From an uncultured Chlorobiaceae bacterium (GTDB lineage Bacteria > Bacteroidota > Chlorobiia > Chlorobiales > Chlorobiaceae), in NCBI GenBank assembly GCA_903840935.1, contig CAIMHT010000062.1:1-44269 (forward strand): a stretch of DNA of 44,269 bases, read 5' to 3'. Made by a program: the position numbers and the translations under genes. Every line of letters begins with the position of its first letter. The first letter of the stretch is position 1. The notes under the pieces are model-generated. The model did no database searches. It had not been told where the DNA came from and saw nothing but the letters and a program-made list of their open reading frames with translations. Positions 17,519-25,401 of the stretch are shown in pieces.

Positions 17519-18724
17519 TCAGTAAATTCGTTCGTAAACGCCTTCGACTTCGCGAAGGATAGGTTCGTAGGCGATCGGTTTTCTGCCAAAGCAGATGCCG
17601 AGTGATTCGTACATGGCGACATGGTCGAGATCGACATGGCGCTGCACAATCGCTTTGCTTGACTCAATAAACTCTATTTTGCGTCCTTTAACCTTGGAGA
17701 TTGTGACGCCGGTTTTTCCGTCGAGCAGGAGCAGTATGGCGGCCGCACCGGCTTCAAAGCCAAAGTTGATGTCGTAGGCTGAAGAGTTGCCGGAACGGAC
17801 AAGGTGGCCAGGATGGATTTCACGTACCTCCGGGATTTCATAGACACCTTCGACGAACATGCCGGTCTCTTTCATGAAAATAGGCATGGCTGGATCGGAT
17901 TTCATTCTCTTCTGTATCTGCTGGCAGGTGAATTTCCCCGCACCGGCAAGTTTTTTGTGACCGAAGGCGTCAATACCTGCCGATTCATCAACAATATCGG
18001 TGCCGTCGGCATTTTTCAGCCCTTCAGCAACAACAATGGTATAGGTGCCACTGTGGACGTCGCTTTCCCTGATCCTGCGGGTAAAGCGTTCTGCAAGGTG
18101 TTCATAAACAACATCCCAGTCCGCCGGAATTTCCGGTATGAGAATACAGTCAGCTTCAGCCGCAACGCCGCTGCGGAAAGCGGTATGGCCGGCGTAACGA
18201 CCGAATACTTCGGTGACCAGTACCCTGTTGTGGGTTTTGCCTGTTGTTTTAAGGTCGTGCACAAACTGTGCAATGCGGTTGATGGTTGAGTCGCCGCCGA
18301 CAGAATAGGTCTGCAGGTCGAGATCCATGGTTTTTGGCGCGTGGATGCATTGAATCCCTTGCTGGTTCAAATCGACCATGACGCTGCCTGAATCGTCGCC
18401 TCCACTGATAATGAGCGCATCAATACCGAATTTTTTCATGCCGGCCTTGATACGGTTGTACTTTTCAGGATTGCTTATGGCTTTGATTTTAACTCTCGAA
18501 TGGCCTGCTTCAGATCCGGCAAAACTTGCATCAAATCGGTCAAGACGAACCAGATCGAGCCGGACAATCTTCTCCTGGTCAACCAGGTTGTATAAACCGG
18601 CGTAGCCGTTTGGGATAATAAAGAGTTCCAGCTCTTTTGACAGAGCCATCATTGCCGCACCTTTCAGCACCGCATTGAGTCCGCCACAATCCCCGCCGCT
18701 GGTGAGGATACCAATTTTTTTCAC
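17519..18724 (-). CDS. pfp: 6-phosphofructokinase, pyrophosphate-dependent type predicted
   Basis: The enzyme phosphorylates fructose 6-phosphate to the 1,6-bisphosphate. The protein shows ILTSGGDCGGLNAVL at the N-terminus, IISGGDDSGS at about residues 106-115, PKTMDLDLQTYSVGGDS at 130-146 and VTEVFGRYAGHTA. In ATP-dependent enzymes the second motif is GGDGS and the third begins PGTID. The Asp and Lys here (Asp111, Lys131) are the residues known to favour pyrophosphate as donor, and would make the step reversible. The GTG at 18724 is chosen because AGGAG lies about 9 bases upstream; a longer frame starts at ATG 18751. The protein is 401 residues. A strong terminator follows. Confidence 0.88.
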   Translation of the reverse strand: MKKIGILTSGGDCGGLNAVLKGAAMMALSKELELFIIPNGYAGLYNLVDQEKIVRLDLVRLDRFDASFAGSEAGHSRVKIKAISNPEKYNRIKAGMKKFGIDALIISGGDDSGSVMVDLNQQGIQCIHAPKTMDLDLQTYSVGGDSTINRIAQFVHDLKTTGKTHNRVLVTEVFGRYAGHTAFRSGVAAEADCILIPEIPADWDVVYEHLAERFTRRIRESDVHSGTYTIVVAEGLKNADGTDIVDESAGIDAFGHKKLAGAGKFTCQQIQKRMKSDPAMPIFMKETGMFVEGVYEIPEVREIHPGHLVRSGNSSAYDINFGFEAGAAAILLLLDGKTGVTISKVKGRKIEFIESSKAIVQRHVDLDHVAMYESLGICFGRKPIAYEPILREVEGVYERIY

Positions 18725-18909
18725 AGTTATGTTCTCCTGTTTCGATGTCAAGGTTAGTATTTAATGGTCGAATTTCTTTATTTGTGGGAGAAAAATATTA
18801 TCCCGCGTCTGGCAGTCAAGATAGATTTTTTGTGTGATTTTTCAACGATAAGTCTCAAAATTTAATAACAGCCCATTCGTCTGAAGATGACTGAACAAAA
18901 GCTTTTTTC

Positions 18910-20184
18910 ATGAACTACAGAGATCAGGCGAGGATCGCATTTGTGCATCTGAGGGAGAGAAAACGCCAGACGCTCCTTACTGCACTTGGAGTGGCAGTTG
19001 GTTCAGCCATGCTGGTGACGACCATCTCCGTTTCACGGGGTTCCTCATCAAATGTTATTGCCAAAGTGATCGATACCGCCCCGCATGTGGTGATCAGCGC
19101 AGAACGGGTTGTGCCGCTGGTGCCCGACAATATTATTGTGCAGCAAGGCAGCAGGGTTTCGATGGTGACCAGAAATATCAATTTGAATGAACAGGAGGTG
19201 ATCAAGAACTATACTGAAGTTGCCGAGAGTATTCGGCCTGTTGCGGAACTCAGGAGTATTTCACCTTTTGTGCTCAGCAAGGTGATTGCCCGCAACAAAA
19301 CCCGTTTTACGCCCTGCATTGCCCGAGGCGTTGTGCCCCATCTTGAAGCTGAGATAGCCGGCTTGAAAAAGAACCTGCTTGAAAAGAATGCCCTTGAAGA
19401 GTTGTCTGCTACGCCGAACGGTGTGCTTGTCGGCGATCTTCTGGCAAAAAAACTCAATGCCGGTTATCACGACAGGATTGTGCTGGTGACAAAAAACAGC
19501 GAAGAGTTTCCCGTCATGGTTGTGGGGCGTTTCAGCAGCGGCTTTAATGCAAAGGATGAGCGCGAGGCCTATGTTAACCTCTCTTTTGCCCAGAGGATGG
19601 AGGGAATTGCCTCCAATTCGGTGAGTGGTATCGGCCTGAGAACGGCGCATGTTGAGCGTGCCCGGCAGACCGCCGACAGGGTAGAGGGGCTCAGCGGCTA
19701 TAAAAGCGAGAGCTGGGATGAAAGCAACCGTAATGTCATTGAGTTCTACAACCGCAATGCACTCATTACCCTGGTTCTTGTCGGGTTTGTTTTTGTTGTG
19801 GCGGGTCTTGGTGTTTCATCCGTCATGACGACGGTCATTCTGCAAAAAGTCAAGGATATCGCCATCATGCGCTCCATGGGGATGCCTGGCGGAAACATTA
19901 CCCGCATTTTCATGCTTGAAGGCTTTATGATCGGCGTTCTCGGAGTGCTTATCGGCAGTCCGATCGGCCATCTGATCTGCCAGTTTGTTGCCTCTATCCG
20001 TTTTGAGGCAACGACGGCTGGAGTGCTGAAAAGTGACCGGATCACCATTATAGAAATGGCGGATGCCCATCTGATCGTCATTGTTTTCGGCATCCTCATT
20101 GCCGTGATCTCTTCCTGGAGTCCGGCAAGAAAGGCGACGCGCTATGTGCCGGTTACCATCCTCAGGGGTGAAGTTGGTGCTTAA
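18910..20184 (+). CDS. ABC transporter permease, MacB/LolC (FtsX-like) family
   Basis: The 424-residue protein has the MacB/LolC layout: an N-terminal helix at about 22-45, a periplasmic domain of about 230 residues, and three C-terminal helices at about 280-310, 325-355 and 380-405. The FtsX-like core includes [20 protein letters not shown] and the terminal [16 protein letters not shown]. Such permeases move lipoproteins or mediate efflux or signalling in partnership with an ATPase. No ATPase gene lies beside it: pfk is divergent upstream and ispF converges downstream with a 4-base overlap. Substrate is unknown; lipoprotein release (LolCDE-like) is one possibility. Confidence 0.85.
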   Translation: MNYRDQARIAFVHLRERKRQTLLTALGVAVGSAMLVTTISVSRGSSSNVIAKVIDTAPHVVISAERVVPLVPDNIIVQQGSRVSMVTRNINLNEQEVIKNYTEVAESIRPVAELRSISPFVLSKVIARNKTRFTPCIARGVVPHLEAEIAGLKKNLLEKNALEELSATPNGVLVGDLLAKKLNAGYHDRIVLVTKNSEEFPVMVVGRFSSGFNAKDEREAYVNLSFAQRMEGIASNSVSGIGLRTAHVERARQTADRVEGLSGYKSESWDESNRNVIEFYNRNALITLVLVGFVFVVAGLGVSSVMTTVILQKVKDIAIMRSMGMPGGNITRIFMLEGFMIGVLGVLIGSPIGHLICQFVASIRFEATTAGVLKSDRITIIEMADAHLIVIVFGILIAVISSWSPARKATRYVPVTILRGEVGA

Positions 20185-20654
20185 GCCAGACGAATGATGC
20201 AGACGGCATGTGCGGCAGCGCCCTCTTCACGTCCGATGTATCCAAGCTTTTCGTTGGTGGTTGCCTTGACCGATACCGCTCCAAGCTCAATCTTGAGACA
20301 GCGTGCAATGTTTTTGCGCATTTCGGTAATGTAGGGAGCAATTTTAGGCTCTTCCAGCAGCAGCATGGTATCAATGTTAACGATCTGGTAGCCATTTTTT
20401 TCAAGCAGCTTTCTAACCTGTTTGAGCAGGATCATGCTGTCAATATTCTTGAACTCCTGGCTGGTGTTGGGGAAGTGTAATCCGATGTCTCCCAAGGCTG
20501 CCGCACCAAGAAGGGCGTCGCTGACAGCATGAAGCAGAACATCTGCATCGCTGTGGCCGTCGAGACCGTTATGTCCGGGGATATGAACCCCACCGATCAC
20601 CAGCTTCCGTCCCTCGGCAAAAGGGTGTACATCAATACCAATTCCAATACGCAT
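20181..20654 (-). CDS. ispF: 2-C-methyl-D-erythritol 2,4-cyclodiphosphate synthase
   Basis: IspF forms the cyclic diphosphate in the MEP route to isoprenoids, which feed carotenoids, quinones and chlorophyll tails. At 157 residues it is full length. Metal ligands Asp8 and His10 (GIDVHPF) and His42 ([11 protein letters not shown]) are present, as are [20 protein letters not shown] and [17 protein letters not shown]. The stop overlaps that of the convergent permease in a shared TTAA (20181-20184). It starts 21 bases after the pyrD stop on the same strand, so the two are probably co-transcribed. Confidence 0.96.
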   Translation of the reverse strand: MRIGIGIDVHPFAEGRKLVIGGVHIPGHNGLDGHSDADVLLHAVSDALLGAAALGDIGLHFPNTSQEFKNIDSMILLKQVRKLLEKNGYQIVNIDTMLLLEEPKIAPYITEMRKNIARCLKIELGAVSVKATTNEKLGYIGREEGAAAHAVCIIRLA

Positions 20655-20675
20655 GGTTCTTCGGGTTTTTAAGGG

Positions 20676-21620
20676 TTAATCGACAAGAAGACTTCCTGTG
20701 TATTCGCTGAGGGGGATTGCACCCGGTGCTGAGAAGTAGTTTTCAATGGCGCCAGCAACCTTTTCGCCGATATCAGGATAGACAAAGTTCATAGTGCCAA
20801 TCTGTATGGCGCTTGATCCTGCGAGGAGGAACTCCATGGCGTCCTCAAAGCCCGCAATGCCTCCCATGCCGACAATCGGAATAGAGACGGCCTTGTACAC
20901 CTCCCACACTTTTGCAAGGGCAATCGGCTTGATTGCCGGACCGGAAAGTCCTCCCGTAATGTTCTTCAGCAGAGGCTTGCGGGTTTTATAATCAATGGCC
21001 ATGCCGACCACCGTGTTGATGAGCGAGAGGGAGTCTGCGCCAGCCTCCTGGGCCGCAAGGGCGATGGAACTGATGGAGGTGACGTTTGGCGTCAGCTTGA
21101 TCATGAGGTGCCTGTTGGTAATCCGGCGCAATTCAGAGACAATTTCAAAGGTGGCCTCCCGGCTCACCCCCATAATCATGCACTCCCCCTTGACGTTCGG
21201 GCACGAGAGGTTGATTTCGTAGGCACTGAGCCCATCAACCTTGTCAAGCTGTGCAACAACTTCACAGTAGTCGTCGATTGAACGTCCGGCAATATTGACG
21301 ATGACCGCAGTATCAAGTTGGCGGAGAAAGGGTACTTTTTCAGCAATGAACCGGTCTACTCCGACATTGGCCAGTCCGATAGCGTTGATCATGCCAGATG
21401 GCGTCTCGGCGATGCGCCGGGGGAGATTGCCCACTCTTGGTTCGAGGGAGATGGCTTTGGTGACTATGCCGCCGATTTTGGAAAGATCGCAGAGTTGACT
21501 GAGCTCTTCGCCATAAGAGACAGTACCTGATGCAAGAAGTACCGGTGATTTGAGGTCAAGTCCCCGTCCGAGAGAGAGTGCAGCAAAGGGTGGTGTGTTG
21601 GGAATTTCGTTTTGGCTCAT
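20676..21620 (-). CDS. pyrD: Dihydroorotate dehydrogenase, class 1B catalytic subunit
   Basis: PyrD oxidises dihydroorotate to orotate in pyrimidine synthesis. From the ATG at 21620 (MSQNEIPNTPPF) it has 314 residues. It shows LASGTVSYGEEL, the GGIVTKAISLEPRVGN substrate loop, INAIGLANVGVDRF, NLSCPNVKGECMIMG with the catalytic Cys typical of class 1, and the FMN-site GMGGIAGFEDAMEFLLAGS. Class 1B enzymes pair with PyrK and use NAD; pyrK is not in the window. The frame extends to 21713, but that part is unlike the family and includes the inverted repeat at 21652. ispF follows by 21 bases. Confidence 0.94.
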   Translation of the reverse strand: MSQNEIPNTPPFAALSLGRGLDLKSPVLLASGTVSYGEELSQLCDLSKIGGIVTKAISLEPRVGNLPRRIAETPSGMINAIGLANVGVDRFIAEKVPFLRQLDTAVIVNIAGRSIDDYCEVVAQLDKVDGLSAYEINLSCPNVKGECMIMGVSREATFEIVSELRRITNRHLMIKLTPNVTSISSIALAAQEAGADSLSLINTVVGMAIDYKTRKPLLKNITGGLSGPAIKPIALAKVWEVYKAVSIPIVGMGGIAGFEDAMEFLLAGSSAIQIGTMNFVYPDIGEKVAGAIENYFSAPGAIPLSEYTGSLLVD

Positions 21621-21651
21621 GGCGGTGTGCTTGAGAGAGGGTGGCGGCAAA

Positions 21652-21687
21652 TTTATTCCTGATTGGAACGCGCCAATCAGGAATAAA
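21652..21687. repeat. Perfect 15-base inverted repeat between glgP and pyrD
   Basis: TTTATTCCTGATTGG (21652-21666) and its exact reverse complement (21673-21687) flank a 6-base loop AACGCG. It lies 31 bases after the glgP stop and 31 bases before the pyrD start, both on the minus strand. It could end the glgP transcript, but no T-tract follows the stem on either strand, so an RNA-stability or regulatory role is also possible. Confidence 0.75.
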
Positions 21688-21718
21688 CAAGGAGATGCAG
21701 AACAGAGCCTCAATTACC

Positions 21719-23830
21719 TTACTTGTTCAGATAGTATTTGGTTGCATAGTCACGCACCATTCTGTGGGTGTTGTATTCAGGTGCGATGGTTGCAATAGCG
21801 TTACGGATTTTTTTGATCCACTGTACAGGGATATTCTCTTCGTTGCGCTCGTAAAATGCTGGTATGATCTGGTTTTCCAGAGTGCTGTACATTTTTTCTG
21901 CATCGAAACGGTCCTGCTCTTCATTATTTTCAAAGAACTCGCCGTTGCCGATGGAAAAACCGTTTTCGCCATTATAGGCTTCTGGCCACCAGCCGTCAAG
22001 AACACTGAAATTCAGGCCGCCGTGGAGAACGGTTTTTTCGCCTGATGTACCGCTTGCTTCCATTGGTCTTACCGGGGTATTCAGCCAGACATCAACGCCC
22101 GAAACCATCCGTTTTGCAACACCAAGGTTGTAGTTCTCAAGAAAAATAACCTTGCCGCTGAACTGTGGCCGGCGGGAGTGCTGGACAATCTGGCGAATAT
22201 AGTCTTTGCCCGCATCGTCATGCGGATGGGCCTTGCCGGCAAAAACGATCTGCAGCGGCATGGTTGCATGATTGATGATTCTGTCGAGGCGCTCGAGGTC
22301 TCTGAAAATTAGTGGTGCTCGTTTGTAGGTGGCAAAACGTCTTGCGAACCCTATGGTCAGCACGTCGGGAGAAAAAGTGTTTTCCGCTGATTTCAGTGTG
22401 TCATACTCGGTTTGACACGAATTGATATGCTGGTGAAAAAGCTGGTTGGCCAGATAGCGGTCGATGAAGTCGATAAGGTTGCGTTTCAGGCTGTAGCGGA
22501 GCGACCAGAGTTCTCGGTCGGAAACTTTTGCCAGAACGGATTCAGCGGCTTCGCGTGAGAGCGACATCTCGTCAACGCTGACTGCAAATTTTTTCCAGAA
22601 CAGGGCGGTCTGGCCACAAGTCCAACTGCTTGCGTGCACACCGTTGGTGATGTGGCCAATCGGCACTTCATCAACACTCTTGCCGGCATAAAGGTGCTGC
22701 CACATGACGCGTGAAACCTCCCCATGCAGTTTTGAGACACCGTTTGCCGATCGTGAAAGGTTCAGCGCAAGCACCGTCATGGTGAAGAGGCCGTAGATAT
22801 TGTTTGTGTCTTCAGAGCCAAGCCTCATCAGGTCATCGAAGGTTATGCCGATCGCAGTAAGATACCTGTCGAAGGTGTAGTGCATCATATCTCTCGAGAA
22901 CCGGTCATGACCGGCAGGAACCGGAGTGTGTGTGGTGAAGACGCAACGTGAACGAACACTTGCCATTGCATCGGTTTCCGAAACTCCTTTGGCAAGCTCT
23001 TTGGCAAGAAGCTCAAGAGTAAGAAATGCTGAGTGGCCTTCATTCATGTGATAGACCGTTGGTTCAACTCCAATCTGGTCAAGAAGTTTAACGCCGCCTA
23101 TACCGAGAAGAATCTCCTGGTTGATACGCATATTCTGGTCACCGCCATAGACCCGACAGCAGATGTCGCGGTAATGAGGTTCATTGGCCGCTATATTGGT
23201 ATCGAGCAGATAAAGCGTAGCGCGGCCAACCTTGAGGCGCCATGCCTGTGCAAAAACTTCACTTTGTGCTATATTGACCGAAATGATCAGATCATTGCCG
23301 TCAGCATTGGTCACTTTTTCTATGGGCAGGCTTTCAGGATTTTGAAGGGGATAGTTTTCCATCTGCCATCCATCGTGATTGAGGTACTGGCGGAAGTAGC
23401 CCTCTTTGTAAAACAGGGTGATGCCAATAAAGTTGATACCCAAGTCACTGGCTGATTTCAGGTGGTCTCCTGCAAGAACACCGAGTCCACCGGAATAAAT
23501 TCTTACACTTTCATGAATACCGAACTCTGCACTGAAATAGGCTACCGGTTTTTTTACCAGTTCAGGTGCGTTTTTTGCCGCCCAGGTCTCTTTTTCGTTC
23601 ATGTAGGCGGTAAAGCGTGAATAGACCGTATCTATTTTTTTCCCATATTCGAACTGACATCGGGCCTGCAGCTCATCATTGGAGATGTGCTGTAACAGTT
23701 CGGCCGGGTTATGATTATTTCTTTCCCAGAGGAGGGGAGAGAGCTCTTCGAAAATTTGTTTTGCTTCAGTATCCCACGACCACCAGAGATTTCTTGACAG
23801 TTCTTTAAGGGATGTTATTTTATTTTGCAT
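21719..23830 (-). CDS. glgP: Alpha-glucan (glycogen) phosphorylase, GT35 family
   Basis: The enzyme releases glucose 1-phosphate from glycogen with PLP as cofactor. The 703-residue protein belongs to the shorter branch of the family. It shows LWWSWDTEA at the N-terminus, AYFSAEFGIHESVRIYSGGLGVLAGDHLKSA, YHMNEGHSAFL, FTTHTPVPAGHDRF, IGHITNGVHASSW, and the PLP region RPMEASGTSGEKTVLHGGL near residue 600, with its Lys. Green sulfur bacteria store glycogen and burn it in the dark, which fits. The start at 23830 has no ribosome site but gives the family N-terminus. The metallophosphoesterase gene is divergent 78 bases away. Confidence 0.95.
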   Translation of the reverse strand: MQNKITSLKELSRNLWWSWDTEAKQIFEELSPLLWERNNHNPAELLQHISNDELQARCQFEYGKKIDTVYSRFTAYMNEKETWAAKNAPELVKKPVAYFSAEFGIHESVRIYSGGLGVLAGDHLKSASDLGINFIGITLFYKEGYFRQYLNHDGWQMENYPLQNPESLPIEKVTNADGNDLIISVNIAQSEVFAQAWRLKVGRATLYLLDTNIAANEPHYRDICCRVYGGDQNMRINQEILLGIGGVKLLDQIGVEPTVYHMNEGHSAFLTLELLAKELAKGVSETDAMASVRSRCVFTTHTPVPAGHDRFSRDMMHYTFDRYLTAIGITFDDLMRLGSEDTNNIYGLFTMTVLALNLSRSANGVSKLHGEVSRVMWQHLYAGKSVDEVPIGHITNGVHASSWTCGQTALFWKKFAVSVDEMSLSREAAESVLAKVSDRELWSLRYSLKRNLIDFIDRYLANQLFHQHINSCQTEYDTLKSAENTFSPDVLTIGFARRFATYKRAPLIFRDLERLDRIINHATMPLQIVFAGKAHPHDDAGKDYIRQIVQHSRRPQFSGKVIFLENYNLGVAKRMVSGVDVWLNTPVRPMEASGTSGEKTVLHGGLNFSVLDGWWPEAYNGENGFSIGNGEFFENNEEQDRFDAEKMYSTLENQIIPAFYERNEENIPVQWIKKIRNAIATIAPEYNTHRMVRDYATKYYLNK

Positions 23831-23908
23831 AGTTGATAATGGAAGGTATTTGCCATTGTATCAGCAGGTTTAAAGAAAGGCAATAATCTTGATGCTTTTT
23901 GTGGCAGG

Positions 23909-24847
23909 TTGGTTAATGCCGGGTTGACAACGTATAGCCAATTTACTGTTTTAGAATTTAAAATCGCAACCCAAAAAAAATTGATTACAGAAACTTTAAC
24001 AATAGCGCATATATCGGATCTTCATTTTTCCGGTAGACAGGATCGCCGTCAGCTCCAGGACTTTGATCGTCTGCTTGCCCATTTCAATACAGCAGGGTTC
24101 GATCATCTTGTCATTTCAGGGGATCTGAGCAACAATGCTGATCCGGCGGACTGGCGTATTGTCCGGGAAAAACTGGAAAGCCATGGTTTGTATCATTGGG
24201 AAAAGACAACCGTTATTGTCGGTAACCACGATCTGATCAATCTTGAAGAGGAGATGCGCTTTTATAATGCACTGAACCCTCTTCAGTCGGTCAGGAAAAA
24301 AGTTTTTGAGCGCAAGATGGCAGAGTTTTGCCTGTTTTTTCAGGAGCTGATAACCGGAGAGAAGAGGGGGAATGCGGCATTTCCCTTTGTCAAGATCATC
24401 AACTATCCTTCGGTTAAGATCGCTTTTGTCGCACTGAATTCTGTCTATCCCTGGTATCCTGCCGATAATCCACTGGGAGCCAGAGGTGTTATCAGCCCCG
24501 GACAGTTGCGTGCACTCAGTCGTGAAAGTGTGCTGGCCTCATTGAGAGGGTGTTTCGTTATCGGACTTTGCCATCATGCCTACAGGGTCTATGGAACTGA
24601 CTCTCTGCTCGATCAGGCTTTTGACTGGACCATGGAGCTGAAAAACCGCGAAGAGTTTCTCGCCCTCATGAAGGCTATGGATGCAAAATTGGTACTGCAT
24701 GGTCATTTTCACCGTTTTCAGTTTTATGCGGCTCAGGGAATAACCTTTGTTAATGGAGGCAGTTTCCGTTACACTCCGCAACGCTACAGTGAACTACTGA
24801 TTGACGGGCAAGGGAATTGTGATCAAAAGTTTGTCACGCTTCCCTGA
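23909..24847 (+). CDS. Calcineurin-like metallophosphoesterase
   Basis: The protein carries the two-metal phosphoesterase motifs in order: IAHISDLHFSG, VISGDLSNNADPADW, VGNHDLIN, LCHHAYRV and LHGHFHRFQF. These give the expected Asp, His, Asn and His ligands. The substrate is unknown; relatives act on cyclic nucleotides, nucleoside diphosphates or lipid A precursors. It is about 290-312 residues. The start is uncertain: there is no ATG near the N-terminus, and TTG at 23909 is only the first available codon, with another TTG near 23978 just before the conserved core. The ferritin-like gene converges 19 bases downstream. Confidence 0.85.
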   Translation: MVNAGLTTYSQFTVLEFKIATQKKLITETLTIAHISDLHFSGRQDRRQLQDFDRLLAHFNTAGFDHLVISGDLSNNADPADWRIVREKLESHGLYHWEKTTVIVGNHDLINLEEEMRFYNALNPLQSVRKKVFERKMAEFCLFFQELITGEKRGNAAFPFVKIINYPSVKIAFVALNSVYPWYPADNPLGARGVISPGQLRALSRESVLASLRGCFVIGLCHHAYRVYGTDSLLDQAFDWTMELKNREEFLALMKAMDAKLVLHGHFHRFQFYAAQGITFVNGGSFRYTPQRYSELLIDGQGNCDQKFVTLP

Positions 24848-24866
24848 AAAGAGAGACGACTGGCTC

Positions 24867-25337
24867 TTACGCAATGAGATTTTTCTGCATATATTGAAGG
24901 ATTCTTGCGGCATGATCGCAATCTTCCTGGTTGAGCTGTTTGAAAATATTTGCGGCAGGGGAGTTTGTGGGGCTGTCAAGAAAATGCTGGTAATGGGATT
25001 CTCCAGCCGCCACTTCAAGATTATATGCCGTTTTCAGTGCATCGCCTCTTGAAGGTACATGCTCTTTGTAGTTGCTGATCAGTTGAGTGATTCTTGTATT
25101 GGTATCAATGAGCGATTGCAAGTCTTTGGCTAACAGGTTTTCCGGAAAAAACTCGCTTTGCTGGGGCTGTTTTTTTTCCTGCTGAAGCAGGGCTGCGTGA
25201 CCTCTTTCCTCCATGGCCAGCTCCCACCAGAAATCTTCATCTTCCGCAAAAGCATCATTAAAGATGGTGTAGAGCGTTGCAAGGTTCAGTTCAAGTTGTA
25301 TGGACTCGTCGAGATGTTTCTGATGTGTTACCTGCAT
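24867..25337 (-). CDS. Ferritin-like (rubrerythrin-type) diiron protein
   Basis: Starting at the ATG at 25337 (MQVTHQKHLDES), with AAGG 7 bases upstream, the protein has 156 residues. It is mostly helical and shows ELNLATLYTIFNDAF, the diiron-type MEERGHAALLQ at about residue 45, and ESHYQHFLDS and EDCDHAARI later, consistent with a four-helix bundle and Glu/His metal ligands. Such proteins store iron or reduce peroxide; no rubredoxin-like Cys tail is present. The frame reads on to 25523, but that part is Arg/Ser/Pro-rich and overlaps the end of carB, so it is dismissed. Confidence 0.75.
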   Translation of the reverse strand: MQVTHQKHLDESIQLELNLATLYTIFNDAFAEDEDFWWELAMEERGHAALLQQEKKQPQQSEFFPENLLAKDLQSLIDTNTRITQLISNYKEHVPSRGDALKTAYNLEVAAGESHYQHFLDSPTNSPAANIFKQLNQEDCDHAARILQYMQKNLIA

Positions 25338-25401
25338 GGTCAACCTTTGTTTTGTGGCGCCTCTTTTTGACGGAGGCGCATTGATATCTCTTGTTCTCCC
25401 T

